DNA of 64,000 nt from Cytophagales bacterium (GCA_013298075.1 JAAFJG010000013.1:29311-93310); one strand, 5' to 3'; positions 7,966 to 15,987 are shown, counted from the first letter of the stretch. The notes: generated from the sequence alone by a model not told the origin. Numbers and translations are program-made.

Positions 7966-8340
7966 ATGAAAATAGGTGAAAAAATTAAAAAATTTAGAGA
8001 ATATCGAGGATTTAAACAAGAAGTATTAGCCGAAAAATTACAAATGACACAAGCAGGTTATAGTCGTTTGGAGCGTAGAGAAGTAGATATACCTTTTAGC
8101 AGACTTGAACAATTATCAAAAGTACTTGATGTGCCTATGCGTGATTTAGTGAGTTTTGATGAACAATCTATGATTACTAACTACATTACAAGCAGTCAAT
8201 TATTTACAACTAATGGTTCTATAATAGCGGATAAAGAAGTTTTAGTAAAACTTGAAAAACAATATGAATCTCGTATTGAAGCACAAGAAAAAGAAATAGA
8301 ACGTTTACACGAACTTGTAAAGCAAATTCTTATGAAATAA
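7966..8340 (+). CDS. XRE-family transcriptional regulator
   Basis: A 124-residue DNA-binding protein. Residues about 3-60 form a Cro/C1-type helix-turn-helix (KIKKFREYRGFKQEVLAEKL, then MTQAGYSRLERRE), and the C-terminal third is a predicted coiled coil (LEKQYESRIEAQEKEIERL) suited to dimerisation. It is divergent from the Cys-rich lipoprotein gene and starts 47 bp after the palindromic promoter, so autoregulation and control of the neighbour are likely. A restriction-modification C-protein role is possible, but no endonuclease is adjacent. Confidence 0.85.
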   Translation: MKIGEKIKKFREYRGFKQEVLAEKLQMTQAGYSRLERREVDIPFSRLEQLSKVLDVPMRDLVSFDEQSMITNYITSSQLFTTNGSIIADKEVLVKLEKQYESRIEAQEKEIERLHELVKQILMK

Positions 8341-8378
8341 AAAAAAGTATTACTTAATTGTTTAGTACTTTTGTTTAA

Positions 8379-8497
8379 GTATTTTAAAGTGAATGTTTAA
8401 ATGTCTTTTATTTCTGATTAAAATTCTAAAATATGGACATTTTCGATTGATAGATAAATCTTTATTATCATTTCCTTTAAAAAATGTAAAATTACAG
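8379..8497 (-). pseudogene. Remnant of a second M.EcoRI-type methyltransferase gene
   Basis: Positions 8379-8478 match the 3' end of the methyltransferase gene (4830-4929) with two mismatches by eye. They are joined directly to a sequence matching the leader upstream of that gene (TTTAAAAAATGTAAAATTACA, as near 5900). About 970 bp of coding sequence between them is missing, and the junction shares CCTTT, so a microhomology deletion is the simplest explanation. Confidence 0.85.
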
Positions 8498-8574
8498 ATC
8501 CAAAAAATAATAAAATATCTTTTGAGGCATATTTGTTTAAAACTTTCTTATCTAATAACATGAGAGTAATAAAT

Positions 8575-9564
8575 TTAATGTTTTTGATTAAAAACACGTC
8601 CTTTCCAAACTACTTTTTTATTCAAAAAATAGTCAAAAAATACGATAGGAGAAATAAAATAATGAAAAATACTCAAAAAAGGAAAATAAATGAGTAAATG
8701 AAGTTGTTTTATTTTTTGTAAATTAAAATACAAAAAAAATAATCTTACTAATTCTATCGCCAAAAAACCTATTCCAAAAAAAATAGAAAAATAAGAAAAT
8801 AATAACAAAAAAATCCCCGAAAAAGCCTTCAATATCAATAAAAATGAAAAAAAAGAATTGACTTGCATCGCACCATACAACCATCTTTTTCGTTGGGCAA
8901 GCCAATTTTTAATATTTTGGGTAGGATTAGTAAAAGCCAAAATATTTTCATGGTATAATTGTTCGAATTGCCCGCCATTTTTTACAATTTTTTGGAACAA
9001 TAAAAAATCTTCTGTCAAAGAAAAAGGTAAATTTTCATAGCCACCAATTTCATTATATGCTTTTTTTTCGAATGCCATATTATTGCCAATAGAAGTCAAA
9101 GCAATTTTTTTTTTGGCAAATAAATAAATAATTCCAAAAATTTCTGCCCACTCCAACGCTTGTATTTTTCCAAAAAAAGAATCAGATATAGGAATTGTAA
9201 CACCTGTAACAATTTGTATATTTTTATCAAAATATAACATAAAATTTTGTATCCAATCTTTATTCACATAAGTATCAGCATCAGTAACAAATATTATTTC
9301 GTTATTTGTTTTTTCAATCAGTTGTGCTAATACGTTTGTTTTTCCTTTTAAATTTGGATTTTGGGAAGGTAAAATATCAAATAAATAAAAATTTGGTTTA
9401 TTTTCGATAAATTTTTCAATCAATTTTTTAGAGTTATCACTCGAATTATCATTGCCTATCAATACATCAATACTTCGATAAGATAGATTTTGAATATGCG
9501 TTAAACATTCAATAATATTATTTTCTTCATTTCTTACGGCAATGATAATTGTAATTTTTTTCAT
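8575..9564 (-). CDS. Membrane-associated GT2 glycosyltransferase
   Basis: Processive-type family 2 glycosyltransferase of 329 residues. The GT-A fold is marked by ITIIIAVRNEENNI at the start, GNDNSSDNS, the metal-binding DADT near residue 95, TED (about 184-186) and the QRKRW acceptor motif near residue 218. Three or four transmembrane segments follow (about 235-310). It probably adds sugars to a lipid or cell-surface glycan; the substrate cannot be read. The start codon lies 7 bp from a family B element, so its promoter must be inside or beyond that repeat. Confidence 0.85.
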   Translation of the reverse strand: MKKITIIIAVRNEENNIIECLTHIQNLSYRSIDVLIGNDNSSDNSKKLIEKFIENKPNFYLFDILPSQNPNLKGKTNVLAQLIEKTNNEIIFVTDADTYVNKDWIQNFMLYFDKNIQIVTGVTIPISDSFFGKIQALEWAEIFGIIYLFAKKKIALTSIGNNMAFEKKAYNEIGGYENLPFSLTEDFLLFQKIVKNGGQFEQLYHENILAFTNPTQNIKNWLAQRKRWLYGAMQVNSFFSFLLILKAFSGIFLLLFSYFSIFFGIGFLAIELVRLFFLYFNLQKIKQLHLLIYFPFLSIFHYFISPIVFFDYFLNKKVVWKGRVFNQKH

Positions 9565-9570
9565 AATTTT

Positions 9571-9663
9571 AGATATTTTAGCACGCGGATAACGCGGATT
9601 TAGCGGATTAAAACGGATTTTTCTCGAATTTTTAATGTTTTATTTATCCATTTAAAATCTCTA
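9571..9663 (-). repeat. Family B element, short variant (copy B1)
   Basis: Minus-strand copy of the repeat seen at 14898, 15761, 17110 and 59426. It keeps the core CCGCTAAATCCGCGTTATCC with G/C at positions that are A/T elsewhere, and lacks part of the left arm. It lies between the GT2 start codon and the palindrome at 9661-9733. Confidence 0.75.
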
Positions 9664-9733
9664 CTATCAAAACATACAAAAATCTCGCAAGATTTTTAAA
9701 ACCTTACGAGATTTTTGTATGTTTTGATAGTAG
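9661..9733. repeat. 73-bp near-perfect palindrome
   Basis: Perfect 27-bp arms (9661-9687 and 9707-9733; outer sequence CTACTATCAAAACATAC) enclose a 19-base centre that itself pairs partly. It directly follows the stop region of the 178-residue secreted protein gene and abuts the B1 element. It may act as a terminator or be a mobile palindromic repeat. Only one copy is present in the window. Confidence 0.8.
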
Positions 9734-9752
9734 TCTTGAAAAACTATCTATT

Positions 9753-10289
9753 TTATTTGGAGTCTTTTATTTTTCCACTTCCTGAAATATCAAAAATAAC
9801 GTCATTTTTACTAAATGTAGTAGTTGAAACGGTAACTTTTTTGAGGTCTTTTGAAAGGAATATTTCGGCTGAAGCATTCGACGTACCCGCATAAGCACCA
9901 GTCAATATGAGTGCATCTATTCGTTTGCCTGTTTTGGCATTGAAAGTAGCCACGTCAATAAAATGTGAAATAACATTACCTTTTTCACCTGTCGTATAAA
10001 ACAAAACGATTACTTTATCGGTACGTTTGTAGTATGCTATTGGATAACCAAAAGATTCTTCTACTTTTTTATACGAATTTTTATCCCAGAAAACATTCCA
10101 AACTACTTTTTTTTCGAGGCTTATCTCCAAAGATTTTTCTATTTGTGCGGAAGTCAATTTATCGCCTGCTTTTATTTCAGGAATTTTTGACAAGACCAAA
10201 TTAAAGTCTGCCAAATCATTGGCTTTTTGTGCAAAAGTAACTATGCTAAACATATAGCAAAAGAAACTAAAAAAGAGTATTTTTTTCAT
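9753..10289 (-). CDS. Secreted protein of unknown function
   Basis: A 178-residue exported protein with a signal peptide (MKKILFFSFFCYMFSIVTFAQ). The mature part contains LTSAQIEKSLEISL and repeated beta-like stretches (VIVLFYTTGEKGN, KKVTVSTTTF). I recognise no family. It is the last gene of a minus-strand run of small exported proteins between 9.7 and 15.5 kb. Confidence 0.65.
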   Translation of the reverse strand: MKKILFFSFFCYMFSIVTFAQKANDLADFNLVLSKIPEIKAGDKLTSAQIEKSLEISLEKKVVWNVFWDKNSYKKVEESFGYPIAYYKRTDKVIVLFYTTGEKGNVISHFIDVATFNAKTGKRIDALILTGAYAGTSNASAEIFLSKDLKKVTVSTTTFSKNDVIFDISGSGKIKDSK

Positions 10290-10418
10290 TTTTTTTTAAT
10301 TAAGATTATCATAAAATTTAATTTTACGGCATTTTTTTGAATTTATTTTTTATGTTTTTTCTTTTTTATCCGCAACTTTTCTCACCTATTCAGCAAGAAA
10401 AATTACGAATAAAATTAG

Positions 10419-10862
10419 TTATTTTTCTTTTCTAAAATAGACTTCGCCATCACTTGTATCGAATACAAATAAAAATTTAGTAAGTTTAACGATTCGAAGT
10501 GCGTCTTTTTTACCATTGGCAAGCACAATAATAAGCCTTTCCTTTTTTTCATCATAACTCCATTCAAGAGTTTCTTCTGGATTTTCTTGTATTTTTTGTA
10601 CTAATTTTTTATCAGCCTTAAATTCCATAAAAGCGTTGCTACTTTCTACATTGTCTTTTACTTGTTTTCTAAGGTCTGCATCTACGGTTTTGCCTTGTTT
10701 TTCATAATCACTGAGTGTTACTCTCGCTAATTTTTCTTTATCCAAAACCCATTTGCCGACAATGGCTTTCTCAACATATTTTTGAGAACGTTGTGCAGGA
10801 ACTTGTCCTTCTAATTGATTGATTATCATAATGATAACAAAAAATAAAGTGATAAAACGCAT
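10419..10862 (-). CDS. Secreted lipocalin-like protein
   Basis: A 147-residue exported protein: hydrophobic signal segment 1-19, then VEKAIVGKWVLDKE, the GKW strand start seen in lipocalin-like domains, and alternating strands ending EVYFRKEK. It resembles the pair at 13884 and 15060 in length and in the GKW...DADxxxxxK layout but is more distant. Ligand unknown. Confidence 0.65.
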   Translation of the reverse strand: MRFITLFFVIIMIINQLEGQVPAQRSQKYVEKAIVGKWVLDKEKLARVTLSDYEKQGKTVDADLRKQVKDNVESSNAFMEFKADKKLVQKIQENPEETLEWSYDEKKERLIIVLANGKKDALRIVKLTKFLFVFDTSDGEVYFRKEK

Positions 10863-10873
10863 ATTTTTTTATT

Positions 10874-10966
10874 TTAAAGTTTTGTTAATGTATCAAAAAA
10901 ATAGGTTTCTACGCTAAAAGTATCATTAAACAAATCGTCTAAACTCTTTTTTTCGCTATTTTCCAT
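10874..10966 (-). CDS. Possible 30-residue small protein
   Basis: A 30-codon frame (MENSEKKSLDDLFNDTFSVE and so on, ending TLTKL) sits 12 bp upstream of the lipocalin-like gene. It is acidic and polar with no signal peptide. Codons look protein-like (SLDDLFND), but the length makes a chance frame quite possible. Confidence 0.3.
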   Translation of the reverse strand: MENSEKKSLDDLFNDTFSVETYFFDTLTKL

Positions 10967-10995
10967 ATTTTTTGCTATTTTTTTCAGAATTATTA

Positions 10996-11418
10996 TTATT
11001 GTTTTTTAAAAGTAATCAAACAAGTTAAATAATCTGACTCATACCCATTATGCACATAACAAACTAAATTCCCTTTGGTAAAAATATTGCCTTGCCAAAG
11101 TTTTTCATTGGGAATTTCTATAAATAAAGACCCCATACCAATATTATAAGCGACTTCGGTTTCTTTGCTTTTGCTAATGGTAATAATATTTTTGGGCGAA
11201 TCCATACCTGCAAATGCACTAAATTTCCATTTTGTACCTACAAAAACCTGCAATGCTTTTTCTGGCTCAATTTCTTGTCCTTTGTATTGCGTTTCAAGTT
11301 TTAAACTTGTTACTATCCAAGAAGTATTAGAAAGAACTTTTTCAGGCTCTAATACTTGCGTCCAAGTGCCTCCTTGCAAGTCTGCAGCGGTGGTTACTTG
11401 TGCCTCTATCGTGTGCAT
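10996..11418 (-). CDS. Secreted protein whose signal peptide is out of frame
   Basis: The frame from the ATG at 11418 encodes 140 residues (MHTIEAQVTTAADLQGGTW onward) with SNTSWIVTSLKLE and a beta-rich body ending CLITFKKQ. Upstream at 11453 an ATG opens MKKIVFTLYLY, a good signal-peptide start, but in another frame. Removing 2 bases from the ATATATAT run at 11417-11424 would join them into a normal exported protein. A longer in-frame start at 11565 is unlikely because it overlaps the preceding gene and lacks a signal. The gene is therefore either a fresh frameshift or slip-switchable, or a sequencing error. Confidence 0.55.
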   Translation of the reverse strand: MHTIEAQVTTAADLQGGTWTQVLEPEKVLSNTSWIVTSLKLETQYKGQEIEPEKALQVFVGTKWKFSAFAGMDSPKNIITISKSKETEVAYNIGMGSLFIEIPNEKLWQGNIFTKGNLVCYVHNGYESDYLTCLITFKKQ

Positions 11419-11479
11419 ATATATAAATAAAGGGTGAATACGATTTTTTTCATTTTGATTTTGAGTTGTGAAATTAAAT

Positions 11480-12145
11480 TTATTTTTTGACAAACGTAAA
11501 TTTAGCCGTTGTTTTATTAAAAACGAGTTCACCAAATGGCATTTTCCATTTTGGAACGCCTGCATTTTTAGCTATTTCAGAACCCAATGCAATGAATAAT
11601 TTGATAGTTGTGCCTTTTCTTGGCATCTCTGCATAAAAACATTCGCTACCTTCCGCACCTTTGGCAGACATTTTGGCTAAGGCTTTTTCATATTCTTCTT
11701 TTATTTTATTTTCATCATGAGGTTGTGTTTCTAATACTTTGTCAGGGTCAGGAAAAGTAAACCTTAAATTCAGACCAGAATCGCTACCCATAAGTCCTGT
11801 TGTTTTTACACTTTTGTCTATCAAATTTACATTTGTTAAAAAACTACCTACTATTTTGCCTTTTGCACTATTCCACACAACATATTGATTGTACTGAGCA
11901 TTTTTTTCTACTATGTCTTTTTCTTGGTAAGTGCTATTTGTAACATTAAAAACATACCCATTTACTTCATCTACAATCAAATTTTTGGATTTATAAACCA
12001 CAGGCGAAGCACCATTGACAGATTCATTGATTTCAATGGCGTATTTTGGCAAATTAAAATTTTTACCTGTGTATTTGAGTGCTTGTGCTTGCACGCCCAC
12101 GCTCATACATATAGAACTAAGTAGGGTAAGGATTGTTTTTTTCAT
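11480..12145 (-). CDS. Secreted protein of unknown function
   Basis: A 221-residue exported protein with a standard signal peptide (MKKTILTLLSSICMSVGVQAQA). The mature part is mixed and contains YQEKDIVEKNAQYNQYVVWN, NLRFTFPDPDK and a helical Lys/Glu stretch before a conserved-looking PKWKMPFGELVF. No family is recognised. It is transcribed with its neighbours; the next gene upstream ends 14 bp away. Confidence 0.65.
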   Translation of the reverse strand: MKKTILTLLSSICMSVGVQAQALKYTGKNFNLPKYAIEINESVNGASPVVYKSKNLIVDEVNGYVFNVTNSTYQEKDIVEKNAQYNQYVVWNSAKGKIVGSFLTNVNLIDKSVKTTGLMGSDSGLNLRFTFPDPDKVLETQPHDENKIKEEYEKALAKMSAKGAEGSECFYAEMPRKGTTIKLFIALGSEIAKNAGVPKWKMPFGELVFNKTTAKFTFVKK

Positions 12146-12159
12146 GTTTTTTTTAAAAA

Positions 12160-13779
12160 TTAAAGTTTAGAAATTAAATTTACTTTTCCGTCCATATTTG
12201 GCTCTGCTACCAATAACAAACGCCCTTTTTTGCCACCATTGTATTCAAATAATTTATCATCTTCGTCCATTTTGATAGTTGTGATGATATTTTTTTGCAA
12301 GCGATAACTTCCGCCACTTCCTTGATTATAAACCGTTACTTCGTCATTTGTATCATTTTTCATTTTGATGCTAATGTTTTTGGCTTTGCCTGCGGGTTTA
12401 GGCGTACTTGATTTTTCTTCTTTTTTCTTTTCTGTTCTTTCGTTACTTGAATTACCTGAACTACTTGAACTATCATTTGAATACGAATTATCAAAATCTT
12501 CGTTTTCTTCTTCTTGTACTTGTTCTTGTTTTACAAATGTACCATTTTTGCACTGCAAAATATATTCTTGTATCAATCCGCCATTATATTCATCTATCAC
12601 AAGCGAAATACGACTTGCCAAAGTATAAATATCTTCCAATGAATGTGTAGGAAGAGACATTTCTTCTTGTGTGCTGATATATTTATCTTCTTCTTCATTA
12701 GAGTCAGGATTTGTATAAGAACAATCTTTCATATACTTACTAATACCAGAGCGTAATTTTAAATAGTTACTTCCCTCCGTTGAGATTGATACTTCGCAAT
12801 GTCCTGTATGCGGATTGCCACGCAAACAATCAAAAGGAGTAGTTTCTACTCTTATATAATCAACTTTTTCATTTTCAATTATCACACATGTATATGTGAG
12901 TTGTCCATTCAAATCAATATAATGGGCAAAACCTCTGTTTTCGTTCTCTCTGCTGTTTTCGGGTTGCCAATAAATCAAATCACCTTTAAATGGAATTACT
13001 TCGCCAGATTTTGAGGTAAAAGATTGGAATTTTGGTGCGCCATGTTTTGCAATAACTTCCTGCACGCTTGTAAAAGGACGTTCAGCAAGTTTTTTGATAG
13101 TGGTCGTAAATATATTTTTATCCAAAATTTCTTTGCTTTTTTCCAATCTTTGTGCAGTTGTATTATGATACGTTTCGCTACATGTTGTTGGAAGATGTTT
13201 TAAGATTTCCTCTATAATTAAAAATTCGCTGCCTGCGTTTTTGTCTGGGGTAAGATAAATACTTGGTGAATTGTAATTTTCCTCTACTATATTGCTACTT
13301 CCTAACACATATCTATATTCCATTACAGATGTTGTAATCTCCAAATAAAGAGTTCCTGTAGTTCCTAAATGAGTATTACCAAAACCAGCAGGCGTGAAAT
13401 ATGAATAAGGCACCACTTGATAAGATATTTCTCTTACTTGTTCGTGTTTGTTGTTGGTATAATAAACATTCAAAATTTGAAGTTCATTTTCTTTAAAATC
13501 ATAATACGCACATAAAGTGCCTGTTTTTGCAGTACTATGTGTGTAAGAAGTAATAAATTTGCCATCAGGAGTCAAAAACTTCACAGTTGCCCCATTCAAA
13601 TTTTCAAATATTTGTTTGGTTGGATTTCCTTCTTGCTTTTTTTGTTCTTCGTTTTGATTTTGTTCATTAAAATTTTGTACGCTATCTCTTAGTCCATCAA
13701 GCGTTTTTTCGATGTTTTGTGTTTGTTCTGCTACAAAATCAGTGGCTTTTTTAAATAGATTTGAAAAAAAATCTTTCAT
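12160..13779 (-). CDS. Large protein of unknown function in the secreted-protein cluster
   Basis: A 539-residue protein from the ATG at 13779 (MKDFFSNLFKKATDFV). There is no clear signal peptide. The N-terminal 60 residues are helical and amphipathic (KKATDFVAEQTQNIEKTLDGL), followed by a long beta-rich body, a Ser/Asn/Glu-rich linker near residues 440-470 and a C-terminal domain of about 70 residues (KNISIKMKNDTNDEVTVYN). That last part resembles in layout the 109-residue protein at 14496. An earlier in-frame start at 13827 is less likely. Function not recognised. Confidence 0.65.
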   Translation of the reverse strand: MKDFFSNLFKKATDFVAEQTQNIEKTLDGLRDSVQNFNEQNQNEEQKKQEGNPTKQIFENLNGATVKFLTPDGKFITSYTHSTAKTGTLCAYYDFKENELQILNVYYTNNKHEQVREISYQVVPYSYFTPAGFGNTHLGTTGTLYLEITTSVMEYRYVLGSSNIVEENYNSPSIYLTPDKNAGSEFLIIEEILKHLPTTCSETYHNTTAQRLEKSKEILDKNIFTTTIKKLAERPFTSVQEVIAKHGAPKFQSFTSKSGEVIPFKGDLIYWQPENSRENENRGFAHYIDLNGQLTYTCVIIENEKVDYIRVETTPFDCLRGNPHTGHCEVSISTEGSNYLKLRSGISKYMKDCSYTNPDSNEEEDKYISTQEEMSLPTHSLEDIYTLASRISLVIDEYNGGLIQEYILQCKNGTFVKQEQVQEEENEDFDNSYSNDSSSSSGNSSNERTEKKKEEKSSTPKPAGKAKNISIKMKNDTNDEVTVYNQGSGGSYRLQKNIITTIKMDEDDKLFEYNGGKKGRLLLVAEPNMDGKVNLISKL

Positions 13780-13825
13780 AATATAAAGTTGTTTTGAATG
13801 TAATAATAATGATATGTTTTGAAAC

Positions 13826-13864
13826 AAGATTTACAATCAATGATAATCATTGATTGCAAATCTT
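13826..13864. terminator. Strong hairpin between two minus-strand genes
   Basis: Arms 13826-13843 and 13847-13864 pair over 18 bp with one mismatch and a 3-base loop. It follows the stop of the lipocalin-like gene at 13884 and precedes the 539-residue gene, so it probably terminates the former. Confidence 0.7.
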
Positions 13865-13883
13865 ATTTTTTTTGATGATGATT

Positions 13884-14312
13884 TTATTTTTTGAATACAA
13901 AAACTAAGTATGTACCATCTGCGCGTGGACTATCAGGAATCATTTCAAAAATTCCATTGACTACTTTAATTCTTGATTTATTTACGTTTTTTTTATCTTC
14001 GTTTTCAGTCGTCATTTCTAATTGTTTGCCTACTATTTTCCAAGTAGTTTTCTTTCCCTGAGTCATTGGGCTGGTCATAGAACCATCAGCCATAAAATCC
14101 ATTACCATTGTACCGTCTAAAAACATAGGTTTGATATCATCTAAGTTTTTTTTCTGTTCGCTGGTCATCTTTTTTAAATCTTTTCCTGCTTTGTCAGCAA
14201 TTTTGAGGTCAGAAAGTTTCCATTTTCCTATGAGTTGTTTTGAAACGTCTTGTGCTTGCATAGCCAAAGATATAAATACTAAAAAAAGTGTTGTGAAAGT
14301 TAATTTTTTCAT
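13884..14312 (-). CDS. Secreted lipocalin-like protein, tandem paralogue 1
   Basis: A 142-residue exported protein from the ATG at 14312. Signal peptide MKKLTFTTLFLVFISLAMQA, then QDVSKQLIGKWKLSDLKIAD, the GKW start of a lipocalin-like barrel, a helix (KKMTSEQKKNLDDIKPMF) and strands DFMADGSMTSPM, TTWKIVGKQLEM and GTYLVFVFKK. It is nearly identical in the signal peptide to the protein at 15060-15494 and shares its leader, so the pair is a recent tandem duplication. Ligand and role unknown. Confidence 0.75.
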   Translation of the reverse strand: MKKLTFTTLFLVFISLAMQAQDVSKQLIGKWKLSDLKIADKAGKDLKKMTSEQKKNLDDIKPMFLDGTMVMDFMADGSMTSPMTQGKKTTWKIVGKQLEMTTENEDKKNVNKSRIKVVNGIFEMIPDSPRADGTYLVFVFKK

Positions 14313-14411
14313 TGTTTTTTGAAATATATAAATGTGAATAAAATTTTTGTTTGAAATTATAATTATGGACAAATTGTCTTTTATTCTTTTTTTATGATTT
14401 TGTATTGATTT

Positions 14412-14441
14412 AATCAAGAGAAGAAATTTCTTCTCTTGATT
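14412..14441. terminator. Perfect 15-bp-arm palindrome, probable terminator
   Basis: AATCAAGAGAAGAAA (14412-14426) is followed directly by its reverse complement (14427-14441). It lies just after the stop of the 109-residue protein gene read on the minus strand. Confidence 0.7.
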
Positions 14442-14495
14442 ATTTTTTACTTATTGCTAATAACTATAACAAAAATTTGCTACAAACTTGCAGAT

Positions 14496-14825
14496 TTATA
14501 ACTGAACGCGTGTACCACTTTTTGTGTTGGCAGTTACATTATAAATAACGCCTCCACCTTTCACTTTGACAACTGCACCCACCGCAAATTCATAACTTAC
14601 AATCATTTTTTTGCCTACTCTGCCTGTGCCTGTATGAGGTTTGTTGTTTTCGAATATAAGATAAACATCAGCTGCACCGTTTTTATTTTGGAATTCAATT
14701 CTGATTCCACCTGCGTTTGGTGCTTTAATAGTTAAGTTGTTTTCTTTTTTTTGTTCACTAATAGTAGAAGAACCAAAAAAAGCAAGAGACGATGCGATAA
14801 GACCGCATAAAATTAAATTTTTCAT
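14496..14825 (-). CDS. Small secreted protein
   Basis: A 109-residue protein with a hydrophobic N-terminus (MKNLILCGLIASSLAFFGSS) and a mature beta-rich domain (GGIRIEFQNKNGAADVYLIF, then VKVKGGGVIYNVTANTKSG). Family not recognised. Its leader (14826-14897) matches the leaders of the lipocalin-like genes on both sides although the proteins are unrelated, which suggests shared regulation or duplication of the leader alone. Confidence 0.65.
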   Translation of the reverse strand: MKNLILCGLIASSLAFFGSSTISEQKKENNLTIKAPNAGGIRIEFQNKNGAADVYLIFENNKPHTGTGRVGKKMIVSYEFAVGAVVKVKGGGVIYNVTANTKSGTRVQL

Positions 14826-14897
14826 TGTTTTGAAATATATAAATGTGAATAAATTTTTTTTTTAAAAATTATAATTATGGACAAATTGTCTTTTATT

Positions 14898-15027
14898 AGA
14901 GTTTTTTAAATGGTAGCCAAAAATTGACAAAAATCATTAAAAATTCGAGAGAAAAGAAAAAAAATCCGTATTAATCGGCTAAATCCGTGTTATCTGTGTG
15001 CTAAAATCTCTTTCATTTAAAAAATAC
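14898..15027 (+). repeat. Family B element inserted in a duplicated leader (copy B2)
   Basis: A 130-bp element with imperfect terminal repeats (GAGTTTTTTAAATG left, GTATTTTTTAAATG right, inverted). The paralogous leader at 14372-14400 runs uninterrupted, so it serves as an empty site. Comparison puts the insertion within TATT, with TA to TATT duplicated. It separates the 109-residue gene's leader from the tail of the 144-residue gene. Confidence 0.85.
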
Positions 15028-15059
15028 TATTCTTTTTTTATGATTTTGTATTGATTTGA

Positions 15060-15494
15060 TTATTTTACTTTTTTGAAAACAAGAACTAAAAATGCACCTT
15101 TAGAACCATCACCATTCGTGAGTTCCAAAATTTCTTTTTTGATTTTAAAAGGAATTTTTTCTATTTTATCAGATTTTGTATTGATTACTTCTAATTCTTT
15201 ACCTATTATTTTCCAAGTTCGTCTTTTGGGTTCGTCATCAGAAATAACGCTCACTGTCATAGAGCCATCAGCCATAAACTCATTGACCATTTTTTGTTTT
15301 AGAAATATTTCTTTCATATCTTCTAATTGCGTTTTTTGTTCGTTGGTCATTTTTTTTATCCCCTTTCCTTTTGCATCGGCAAGTTTGAGTTCAGAAAGCG
15401 CCCATTTTCCTATGAGTTGTTTTGAAACGTCTTGTGCTTGCATAGCCAAAGAGATAAATACTAAAAAAAGTATTGTGAATGTTAATTTTTTCAT
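15060..15494 (-). CDS. Secreted lipocalin-like protein, tandem paralogue 2
   Basis: A 144-residue paralogue of the protein at 13884-14312. The signal peptide is almost the same (MKKLTFTILFLVFISLAMQA), followed by QDVSKQLIGKWALSELKLAD, KKMTNEQKTQLEDM, NEFMADGSMTV, RTWKIIGKELEV and FLVLVFKKVK. Divergence is concentrated in the second half. A -7 box TAATTTTGC lies at 15552-15560 on the same strand. Ligand unknown. Confidence 0.75.
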   Translation of the reverse strand: MKKLTFTILFLVFISLAMQAQDVSKQLIGKWALSELKLADAKGKGIKKMTNEQKTQLEDMKEIFLKQKMVNEFMADGSMTVSVISDDEPKRRTWKIIGKELEVINTKSDKIEKIPFKIKKEILELTNGDGSKGAFLVLVFKKVK

Positions 15495-15551
15495 TTTTTT
15501 TGAAATATATAAATGTGAATAAAAAAAAATTTGTTTTACTAAAATTTTAGT

Positions 15552-15560
15552 GCAAAATTA
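15552..15560 (-). promoter_or_regulatory. -7 promoter box for the lipocalin-like gene
   Basis: TAATTTTGC on the minus strand, 58 bp upstream of the start at 15494; matches TAnnTTTGC. Confidence 0.55.
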
Positions 15561-15760
15561 GTAATTGTTTTTTTATGAAAATGAAAAATTACATGAATGC
15601 CTACATTTTTTACATGAACGGCTGTGTTTTTTACATAAAGGGGGGAAATGGAATTATTTTTAGTAATTTTTCAGTTGGGGACAAACTAAAAAAATGGCAT
15701 TTTTAAAAACGTATCAACTTACGTTACAACTTCTTTTTTTAATATTTTTAAGTAAATATT

Positions 15761-15887
15761 GAATTTTTTAAATGAAAGAGATTTTAGCATGTAGATACAC
15801 GGATTTAGCAGATTAAACCGAATTTTTTCTCTTTTTTTCAAATTTTTAGTATTTTTTATCAATTTTTGGTCACCGTTTAAAAAAATC
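15761..15887 (-). repeat. Family B element, diverged full copy (B3)
   Basis: Reverse-orientation copy with both terminal arms (GAATTTTTTAAATG at the left; the right arm ends AAAAAAATC next to TA) and the core CTAAATCCGTG. More diverged than B2, B4 and B5. Confidence 0.8.
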
Positions 15888-15987
15888 TATTTTAAAATAA
15901 ATCATGAAATTAGACTTTGGACAATATTTTTAGTATTGGTTTTCTTTCAAGAAAGTCATTTTTTTTGTTTTTCATTAAAGTTTGTTT

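Noticed and set aside
10996..11565. Longer version of the secreted protein starting at 11565
   Set aside because: It overlaps the previous gene by 86 bp and its extra N-terminus is basic and lacks a signal; the frame there is open by chance.
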